Below, piece after piece: positions 56,641 through 64,000 of a DNA stretch of 64,000 bases. The translations under genes were made by a program, and so were the position numbers. The stretch is from Ctenosaura bakeri. Its lineage: Eukaryota > Chordata > Lepidosauria > Squamata > Iguanidae. The notes beneath the pieces are model-generated. The model searched no databases. It was not told the origin of the DNA and saw only the letters and a list, made by a program, of their open reading frames with translations. The stretch covers positions 124,001 through 188,000 of the forward strand of contig CAOLHI010000487.1 of NCBI GenBank assembly GCA_948474755.1, written 5' to 3'. Positions within the stretch are counted from its first letter, which is position 1, and every line of letters begins with the position of its first letter.

Positions 56641-56765
56641 AGTAGGGAACTTGTAGCTCTCCAGACTGCAGCTCTCATAAATTTTAGCCCGCATAGCTGA
56701 TGCGGGGAGATGATGGGAGCTGCAGTCCTACAATATCTGGTGGATTACTTATTCCCCACCCTGGA
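56641..56765. repeat. short inverted-repeat MITE
   Basis: agtagggaacttgtagctct and gatggattacttattcccc surround gctgatgcggggagatgatg. Clear two-arm structure of the 4,649 family. Confidence 0.65.
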
Positions 56766-57633
56766 TTTCTGGATTTAAGATATGAAATAGTCCTGAATCA
56801 GAATTATAGCAGTTTCTGCCAGAGTTGATTAAAATTATCTGTGTTTGCCTCTAGGATTTCAATCCCGTTCTCAGGTTTCAATCAATTTTATAGATTTTGA
56901 GGTGAGGAGACCCTGAAATGTTTGTAGGGAAGGGAAAGAGAGGAAGAAGATTTACAGAGTGAGAGGAAGTCCAAAGAGACTCTTAGGCTGAAAGGTGCCT
57001 GCCAGTGATTAAGTATCTTAAAATGCGGAGGCATCACGTCCTTTGAATAGAAACAAAAAGGGCTGTGGCACCTTGAATTGCCTCGCTAAGCTCCCTTCTT
57101 TTAGCTAAATGGTAGAAATATGCTAGTCCCTTTGTGTTGTATAAAATGCTGTAGGCAGAGGAAAATAGAGCTGATGCTCAGAGGAGAAAGCTTATAGATT
57201 TTGTTGGAGTTAATCTGTGCGGGGAGATTACCTGATGGTGCAGATGGTGGGGGAAGGGTGAGGCTGCAGACTATGCTGGCAAACTCAAGGGACTGTTTTT
57301 ATTCCTATCTGGACTTTTCTTACTGGGCTTTCACAATTCTTGGCAAGGCCAATCTTACCAAGAAGTGATATGAAGCAATAGTTCAAGTAGCAGAAAGAGG
57401 ACAGTTTTCCTCTGTAAAGCTGCTACAAAATACATTTTGTTTACAAAATTAGCAGATGGTGAACTATACAAAAATATGATTTTAAAAATGTTATATACAG
57501 CATTCAAAGGCCCAATAATAATGGTGCACCATAGCCTTCAACATGAGGTATCTGTTTCTGCAATAGAATTTCATTCATTTTTTAAAAAACACATTTCCCT
57601 TTTATTTTCTGCATTAGTGTGTTTCCCCATTCT
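56766..57633. other. unique sequence
   Basis: No feature was recognised. The short frame at 57,437-57,655 is unsupported. Confidence 0.4.
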
Positions 57634-57836
57634 GGTCATTTCTGCCCCACACTGATATAATGTTCTTATTCCGCTTTCAACATCCTATGGAATCCTGGGG
57701 TTTGTAGTTTAGGGGGAGGGGATTTAGAATTCTTAGCCAGAGGGCTCTTTAGCCTCAGTAAACTACAAACCCCAGAATTCCAGAGGAGATTGAAAGTGGA
57801 ATAATAGCACTATAACAATGTAGGGTGGAAATGGCC
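57634..57836. mobile_element. GGCCATTTCC-family MITE
   Basis: ggtcatttctgccccacact to gtagggtggaaatggcc, exact TCT duplication (57,631-57,633 and 57,837-57,839). Its inner part has the ggctctttagcctcagtaaa section shared with 51,067, 56,241 and 60,428. Confidence 0.88.
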
Positions 57837-57856
57837 TCTGTTACCATGCTTGTTTA

Positions 57857-57858
57857 AA

Positions 57859-57917
<59 letters not shown>
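57857..57917. repeat. (TAA)n microsatellite at a LINE 3' end
   Basis: About 20 uninterrupted AAT units, directly joined to the 3' end of the minus-strand LINE. It is therefore probably the expanded LINE tail. Confidence 0.95.
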
Positions 57918-57919
<2 letters not shown>

Positions 57920-58440
57920 TTTATTTCTATCCCGCCTCTCCCAGTGGATCGAGGCGGCATTACAAAATATACAAATACATTAAAACATTAAAATGCACCC
58001 CATCCTCCCCACCCACCAACCCGTCTATCCCCCTAAAACACCTTAGTTATTAAAACAAATTAAAAACAAAATTAACACAAAAAGACAAATGATGAGAGGC
58101 GGTGGAACACTAATCTGGGAAGGCCTGTCGGAAGAGAACCGTCTCGACTGCTTTTTAAAGCAGTCAAGACTGGTAATGTGCCGGGTCTCCTCCGGCAGGC
58201 CATTCCATAACTTAGGAGCGACAGAAGAAAAGGTCCTCTGGGTAACTGCAGCCAACCTAGTTCTGATTGGCTGCAGTAAATTCCTCCCAAAGGACCTTAG
58301 TGTGCGGGGCGGATTATATGGGAGAAGGTGATCCCGCAGGTAGGCTGGCCCCAAGCCATGAAGGGCTTTAAAGGTAAAAACCAACACCTTGTACTGTGCC
58401 CGGAAACTAATGGGCAGCCAGTGTAAAGACTTGTAGGGCT
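57918..58440 (-). pseudogene. L2-like LINE, 5'-truncated
   Basis: Minus-strand frame 58,387-58,043 begins MLVFTFKALHGLGPAYLRDHL and contains APKLWNGLPEETRHI, the conserved C-terminal end of L2/CR1-clade reverse transcriptases. The 3' UTR has the gccgcctcgatccactggga and gaggcgggatagaaataaat section shared with the SINEs at 962 and 25,966. The tail runs into the (TAA)n tract. About 0.5 kb remains and the frame is well kept, so the copy is relatively young. Confidence 0.85.
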
Positions 58441-58500
58441 TCTTTTAACTTCATGGGAATGGGCAGCGCCACAGCTTCCGCAAAGAGCACTTTTTTTGTC

Positions 58501-58650
58501 TCATCCAACTGCGAGCCAACGTGGTTTAGTGATTTGAGTGTTGGACTAGGACCCTGGGAGATCAGAGTTCAAACCCTGCTCAGCCATGGAAGCTTAGTCA
58601 GTCACTTTGGGCAAGCAGCACTCTCTCAGCCCTCAGAGGAAGGTGCGACC
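58501..58650 (+). repeat. Sauria-type SINE, 3'-truncated
   Basis: gcgagccaacgtggtttagt, gttggactaggaccctggga and gcactctctcagccctcaga. The tail half is missing. Confidence 0.85.
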
Positions 58651-59342
58651 AGGCCTGCTTCTTCTCTCTTATATGGGTAGGGCAGCTCCCCAAATATGAT
58701 AAAGCGCCCTGTCACTTCATGCACATACCTCTGCCTTCTCCTTTAAACACTTCTTCTGAGGTATTTCACTGCTTAATTAGGACCCCTTTACGGTTTTATG
58801 GTAGCGTGTCTTCTCTTTGGGTGTTAATTACGGTATATTACTCAGCTGAGTCCAAATTTATAAAAATAAACTATAATCATTATTAAAATAACAAACAGAA
58901 CAAAGGGTATATTGGAACCGTGTCAACCCTGCAGCTATTTGTGTTCACGCTACTTAATTATGGAGATGTAACTAAGTAATGGCTCTTGGCCCAATTCCTC
59001 CTGACCCACCTTAAGAACCAGGAGCCAGTTTGGACAAAGGAGATCTGTTCACCTTCTAATTAGGGCACAAGGAGGAGGATGTTTTCACCCCTCTCTGGCC
59101 AGTGCGTGAGGCTGCAGCAAGGATTTGTGACAAGGGTCCTGCTTCTGATTGTCAGAGCCTCCCTCGCTGGCGGGAGTGAGATGGAAGTGGCACGCTCCTT
59201 GTACCAGCCAGAAACTGAACAGATCTTTTTTGCTTGATCTTGCTGCTGCCTCTTATGGTGGGCTGGAGTAGCATTTATGTAGGTTTCCAGTAAAACTACA
59301 TAGTCTTACTGAATACAGATCAGTTATGGATCTATAAATCTA
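58651..59342. other. unique sequence
   Basis: No recognised repeat. It ends at the CTA target site of the next element. Confidence 0.4.
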
Positions 59343-59761
59343 GGGCCCTTTTCGCATGGAATTTCTGAAGCGAAAGGGCCCCTTAGCATCTTGTAAATGT
59401 GAGGAGCGGTCCATACAACACACTCACATTTGCGCGACGCTCAAGGGCCTGACGCAGAGCACACACACATTTTTTATTTACGGCTCAAAGCCGAAAATGC
59501 TGCGCTGTTGCACATTGCTCCGGGGCCCTGCGCGCACTTACCTGGTGTGTGAAGCTTCAGGAGCTGGGCCGGTCACGCGTCCTCTCCTCAGTGCATCCTG
59601 GGAGGTCCCAGGCTGCACTGCGAATGGAAGAGGTGGGGCGCTTGCGCGACAAGGAAGCCATTGCGGAGCCCAAGCAGGAGGGACACAGGAGCATTCCTCC
59701 AAAGTCTTCGTGCGTGAGCCTCCCACTCCGGCACCAGGAAAAGGTAAGGTGCGAAAAGGGC
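59343..59761. mobile_element. GC-rich MITE with GGGCCCTTTTCGCA ends
   Basis: Inverted ends GGGCCCTTTTCGCA and TGCGAAAAGGGC with an exact CTA duplication (59,340-59,342 and 59,762-59,764). The 419-bp inside is CpG-rich and open in several frames on both strands, but no domain is recognised. The ends resemble those of the GGCCATTTCC MITEs, so both may use the same transposase. Confidence 0.85.
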
Positions 59762-59764
59762 CTA

Positions 59765-60239
59765 GGTTGTGAGTCTGTAATGGCAGTATTGAATATCAGA
59801 AAGAGTTTTTAACAACTGGTACTCTGACACAGAGGTAGTCAATATAACAGTTCCCCCTCCTGAAATTATGCAACTCACAGTGGCCACACATGGTACAAAC
59901 AGAGGTGTGATTTTTCACAATTACTTGTCTCCTCTGCAAGTCACAATGGCTATGTGTGTAATGACAACATCCATGTGCTCTCAAGGAGCTAACATGGGGG
60001 AGAGGTAGTATGTGAATCAGTCCCAAACATGGAGCAGCCATATGTTAAGAGATCAGTGGATATATATTGACATTTGTACGTGCCAGCACTGGCAATATAT
60101 TATATAAACTTGTAAACATGTTTTAGTTACATTTCCTGAAATTCACATGCACATTGGAGGATCCCCCCCCAAAATTACATTTATTTTTGTTCAACTCCTT
60201 TAAAACAACACTATTCCCATAATAAAAGATTTATAAAGC
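59765..60239. other. unique sequence
   Basis: No feature was recognised. Confidence 0.4.
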
Positions 60240-60870
60240 ATCCACAGATAGCTATGTTGGCCTTATAGCAAAATACAACAGCATCCAAAATCCACAAAAC
60301 AGTGATATCTTTATTGGGCCAACCAAAAACGCACAAAGTAAGTCATGCAAACTTTTGAGACTTCACTGGTTTCTTCATCTGGCAACGATGTTAAAAATCA
60401 TACAGAAGAAGAAGAAGAAGAAACAATGGGCCTTTCCATACTCCACTGTTAAAGTGTTGTTATTCCACTTTCAACGTTCTGTGGAATTCTGGGGTTTGTA
60501 ATTCACTGAGGCCCAAGAGCTCTCTGGCTGAGAATTCTAAATGCCCCTTCCTAAACTGCAAGCCCCAGGATTCCATAGGATGTTGGAAGTGGAATAATAC
60601 CACTATAACAGTGTAGTGCAGAAAGGCCCATAGTTAGGATCACAGGCCTACAGTTTGTCAAGATGCTTTTTTTTTTGTTAAGATGGTCTGGAGGGATATC
60701 AATGCAGGCAGAGACTATTCCCCTCTTTGGCCATGTGGGCACTGGGAGTTGTAAAAGAGTTGCAAAATCCAGGCAATAAAATTTCAATTCCATTGGCAAC
60801 AGAAAAAGTAACTTCCCTTGAGATCCAGACTATTTTTGTTCTAGATGAGGCTACTTGCCCCTTTCTTAGG
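60240..60870. repeat. unclassified interspersed repeat, copy 1
   Basis: cagatagctatgttggcctt, cagtgatatctttattgggc, cacaggcctacagtttgtca, tttggccatgtgggcactgg and ccattggcaacagaaaaagt match copy 2 at 61,085-61,910. A MITE interrupts it at 60,428. Confidence 0.75.
60428..60629. mobile_element. GGCCATTTCC-family MITE in copy 1
   Basis: gggcctttccatactccact to gtgtagtgcagaaaggccc. Copy 2 reads ggaatgttagagtcacaggc without interruption at the same place (61,245-61,265). The flanks are AAT/ATA, so the duplication is imperfect. Confidence 0.85.
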
Positions 60871-61382
60871 CAGAGAACATTGAATTTCTCAAGAAGCCTG
60901 TATACTGTTGTATCTGGAAAAACCTTTTAGGTGTTATATGAGTAAAACCCAACAAATATAGGCTCACTGAGAAAGTTTTACCTTTGTTGGAGGTAGAAAC
61001 CTCACAGAATTTAGCCCCAGTCTCTTGGCTCCCTCTTCTGTAGGATTCCCCCATTCTCTTATGTGCTATCCTCACATCCAGAAAACATATCCAAAGGTAG
61101 CCGTGTTGGCCGTACAGCAAAATACAACAACATACAAAATCCACAAAATAGTGATACCTTTATTAGGCTAACAAAAAATGCACAAAATACATCATTCAAT
61201 CTTTAAAAAAATCATACAGGGGCGGCGGTGGCGGAGGAGGGGGATGGAATGTTAGAGTCACAGGCCTACATTTTGTCAATATGTTTTTGTTGTTGTCAGT
61301 TAAGATGGGCTGGATAGATATCAGTGCAGGCACAGGTCACTCCCTTTTTGGCCATGTGGGCACCAAGAGACAAAGAGTCATA

Positions 61383-61834
61383 GGCCCTTTCCGCATCTTA
61401 CCTTTTGTTGAATCCATCGCGTGAAGATTCAGAGAAATCTCTCCCGGGAGGAGAGTGTGGCAGAAGTGCTCCCCTCCACACCGGCTGCCTGCTGGATGGA
61501 AGGAAGCGTGATGGCTCTGGCCCTCCCTTCCACAACAGAGCCCAGCACTTTCCCAGGTTGCGCTGGGGGAGGAAGTGCAGCCATTGCACTTCCTGACATT
61601 CTGCATGACAGGTAAGTGTGGGAGGGAGGTGGCGATTGGTGATTGCAATCACAAAATAAATCATTGATGGTCAATGAACCATGGTTCATTGACCATCAAT
61701 GATTTATTTTGTGATTGCAATGGGTGGCCATGGGATTGTGAATGGGATCACGACGACATCATGCAGAACCCTTGTTGCGATCCCATCGTGATCCCGTTGT
61801 CATTGAGGGTTGGGAGCAGAGTGTGAAAAGGGCC
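61383..61834. mobile_element. MITE with GGCCCTTTCCGCA ends and a perfect palindrome inside
   Basis: ggccctttccgcatcttacc to gtgtgaaaagggcc, exact ATA duplication (61,380-61,382 and 61,835-61,837). Copy 1 near 60,757-60,765 is uninterrupted. 452 bp. It encloses the perfect palindrome 61,642-61,721 and a second loose inverted pair (gggatcacgacgacatcatg and gcgatcccatcgtgatcccg). Confidence 0.85.
61642..61721. repeat. perfect 80-bp palindrome
   Basis: Two 40-bp arms are exact reverse complements with no spacer, centred on ccatgg at 61,679-61,684. The arm begins ATTGCAATCACAAAATAAAT. Confidence 0.97.
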
Positions 61835-61920
61835 ATAAAATCTAGGCAACAAAATTTCAACTCCATTAGCAACAGAAAAAGTATTCCCATGAGATCCAGG
61901 TTGTTTCTTTGTTATGTTGG

Positions 61921-62145
61921 AGAGGCTAAATACCCTAAAGGGACCAGATTCTGTCTGATCGTGGAAGCTAAGCCTGGTCAGCCCTGTTTAATACTAGTGT
62001 GGGAAACCACCAATGAATACCAGGTACTCCAGGCTGTATTTCAGGGGAAGGAACTGCCAAAACCATCTCTGAGGATTCCTTGCCTAAGAAAACCCTATGA
62101 AATTAATAGGATCACCATAAGTCGGCAGGCGACTTGAAGGCGTGT
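61921..62145 (+). repeat. 5S rRNA-derived SINE, full length
   Basis: The head gtctgatcgtggaagctaag and ctgtttaatactagtgtggg corresponds to the 5S rRNA promoter region. Then come accaggtactccaggctgta, gattccttgcctaagaaaac and cataagtcggcaggcgactt. The best kept copy of this family here. Confidence 0.88.
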
Positions 62146-63285
62146 GTGCTCACACACATGCACAAACATACACACATGTTACATTGGTCTGAAAGAATCT
62201 CATTTGGTTGGAGCTAGTGGAATGTTACTTTTGCAGCTCAAAGGCTTAATCCTTTGAGTCCTGTGATCACTGAAGTGCTAATAATAGTCTCCTGAAGCAC
62301 TGTGTGTTGCTCATGAGGAAAAAAACACATGACTAACCTCCTCCCAAACAAACAGGATGATTCAGAATCTGTCTATTTGTCTCCATACAACCAGTTTCTA
62401 CTAATTTGTTTTCAAGATGGTGGATGATACATGTGCCCCTGTTGCTACTCTTGATCAATTTAAATGAACAGAGGATAATGTAAACAAAATATACGCCTCA
62501 GCAATGTGAACAGAGGCGGGGTGGACATATCAGAAGTACGTTTTATTATCTAGATGATGGAGTGTTAATTCCTGTGTCCCTATTTCCATATGGCCTGTGT
62601 AATAGGGGTGGTTGTGGTGTTTGCAAATTCATATAGAAGAAGGCTGTTATTGGCAGTTACTTCAGAATGTATATTAGTTATTAAAGCATTTATACTGCAG
62701 CTTTCTGGTACAAAAATGCCATATCTTCTGAAATTTAAACATTGCAATTTTGTAAAAGCAACAGTATAAAAGAATTGACTCAGGAGGCAAGGTTAGCAAT
62801 GAAAACCAAAACATAAAAACATTACCCCGCCCCCAACATAGAGCAAAAACCTGCTGGAGTGAGACCATTTTCAACAAATAGCAAAAGCCAGTAAAGGGAA
62901 GAGGTCTGCCACACTTCGCAGGGCAAGGTGTTCTGCAATCATGAGACCATGAGAGACTTATCAGAGAGCTGGTGATCAGACTGGTTGAGTTGAATTGTAC
63001 AGTTATTGTGGTGCACAATAAAATTTGTCCTTTGACGAAAACGTAAGATTCCAGTCAATGCCCTCTGAAAATTTTACAAGAGGTTTCTAGCCTTATGTGA
63101 AGAGAGTTTATTTGAGGGGTGAAGGATTTCAGGCCCTGGGGCTAAAGCTAAGCCTTTTGGGCCCCAACCTCGCCCTGTGAGCTCCTCCAAATGGCCAAAC
63201 CTCTTTCTTGAGGGGACACGATTTGGCAGTTTTTCGGCTTTTCCATAGGGTTTTCCAAATGGCTGAAGTGATTTGCCCAAGACCT
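62146..63285. other. unique sequence
   Basis: No recognised repeat. The minus-strand frames at 62,674-63,018 and 63,074-63,319 are unsupported. Confidence 0.4.
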
Positions 63286-63485
63286 TGTTGTTGTTGTTGT
63301 TATGATGGTGTGTCTTCAAGTTGTTCCTGACTTATGGCAATCCTATCACTGGGTTCACTGGGAGCTGAGGGTGTGTGACACACTCAAGACCATGTAGTGG
63401 GTTTTCATGGCTGAGTGGGGAATTGAAGCCTGCTCTCCAGGGTCATAGTAGAGTGCTCCATTACACCATGCTGGTTTGGTTACTG
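63286..63485 (-). repeat. Sauria-type tRNA SINE
   Basis: Tail ttgttgttgttgttatgatg, then acttatggcaatcctatcac, ggctgagtggggaattgaag and head side ctccattacaccatgctggt. Confidence 0.85.
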
Positions 63486-63664
63486 GCAACAGATAGTGGT
63501 ATTTGTGGACCTACTCTTTTGCCTTTGGTCTGCTCACCACTGGCATGTGGCAGAAAACAGTCCTGAAAGTGAATTCAGCCAGGACTGGTTCTCTAGTTGT
63601 TGTTGGGTTGCAAGACCCAGTATTGATCATGCTGGGATTTGCAAACCAACAGTGTTTGGAGATA

Positions 63665-63892
63665 CAGTAGAGTCCTGGTTATCCGATCTGCAGTTATCTG
63701 ACGCTCTGGATTAACCGACGTTGCAGCTGCCTGGGGGCGTGGCTGCAGGCATTTCCGTGCCCCTGACACGCCCCGACACGCCCCCAGGCCCGCCCCGACA
63801 CACCCCAAAAATGGCGGCCGCCGCGGGGCTCCGTGTCATCCAACATTTCAGTTGCACCCGCCTGTTTAGGTCGGATAACCAGGACTTTACTG
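63665..63892. mobile_element. Tigger/pogo-like MITE
   Basis: The inverted ends CAGTAGAGTCCTGGTTATCC and (reverse) CAGTAAAGTCCTGGTTATCC are nearly identical. A TA duplication flanks it (63,663-63,664 and 63,893-63,894). The 228-bp inside is strongly GC- and CpG-rich (ccccaaaaatggcggccgcc), unlike its surroundings. No coding capacity. Confidence 0.9.
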
Positions 63893-64000
63893 TATAACAA
63901 CATTGGCACACGTAACAAAAGGAATCTTCTCTTGGAGAACTTTGAACCCAGAGAAACTAACTTTTGGCAAGCAGATTTATTGGTCTCACACTTGAACAAT

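Larger units (their letters stand above)
61085..61910. repeat. unclassified interspersed repeat, copy 2
   Basis: Same family as 60,240-60,870 (ggtagccgtgttggccgtac, gatacctttattaggctaac, ggccatgtgggcaccaagag, ccattagcaacagaaaaagt), here split by the 61,383 element. Confidence 0.75.

Overview
The window looks like nuclear DNA of a squamate reptile, probably an iguanian-type lizard. This rests on the repeats. There are many tRNA-headed SINEs of the Sauria type, 5S rRNA-derived SINEs, CR1, L1 and L2-like LINEs, SPIN-type hAT elements, Tc1 and Tigger-like remnants, and solo LTRs. The species cannot be named from this. No complete protein-coding gene is recognisable, and nearly all open frames longer than 60 codons lie in repeats or are chance frames. 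Statements about family membership come from recognising motifs by eye, without any database search.

Layout. Positions 1-22,700 are AT-rich and relatively repeat-poor, as expected of introns or gene flanks. Five minus-strand segments there carry plausible splice signals around an open frame (22,317-22,375; 15,814-15,853; 9,359-9,469; 6,859-6,903; 425-601), and the first four have compatible phases. Positions 22,740-24,560 are a GC- and CpG-rich island with an NRF-1-like site, the only good candidate for a gene promoter. My working model is a gene transcribed leftwards from the island. The gene is not identified and the exons are tentative. The island lies between two SPIN-ended elements of one subfamily in opposite orientations (20,142-20,916 and 26,699-27,498).

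Positions 24,600-64,000 are a dense, nested transposon landscape. The main items are a nearly full-length but dead CR1 LINE (about 34,040-38,130, minus strand) with two 214-bp repeats upstream of its 5' end; a 1,536-bp SPIN-ended element (40,986-42,521) whose middle is a broken DIRS-gag-like gene instead of the usual SPIN filler; a 5'-truncated L1 (43,486-44,487); five solo LTRs of one endogenous retrovirus-like family and one of another; a 791-bp hAT element with an exact 8-bp duplication; many palindromic MITEs with ends like GGGCCATTTCC and 3-bp duplications; and two Tigger-like MITEs.

Many insertions interrupt older repeats, so an order of events can be read directly: LTR into MITE, MITE into SINE, LTR into SINE, hAT into MITE, SINE into L2, Tigger and MITEs into unclassified repeats. 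Several target sites can be checked against an uninterrupted paralogue inside this same window. The observations most worth following are the SPIN/DIRS chimera, the inverted SPIN pair around the CpG island, the perfect 80-bp palindrome at 61,642-61,721, the long 17,623-17,685 hairpin, and the candidate exon chain.
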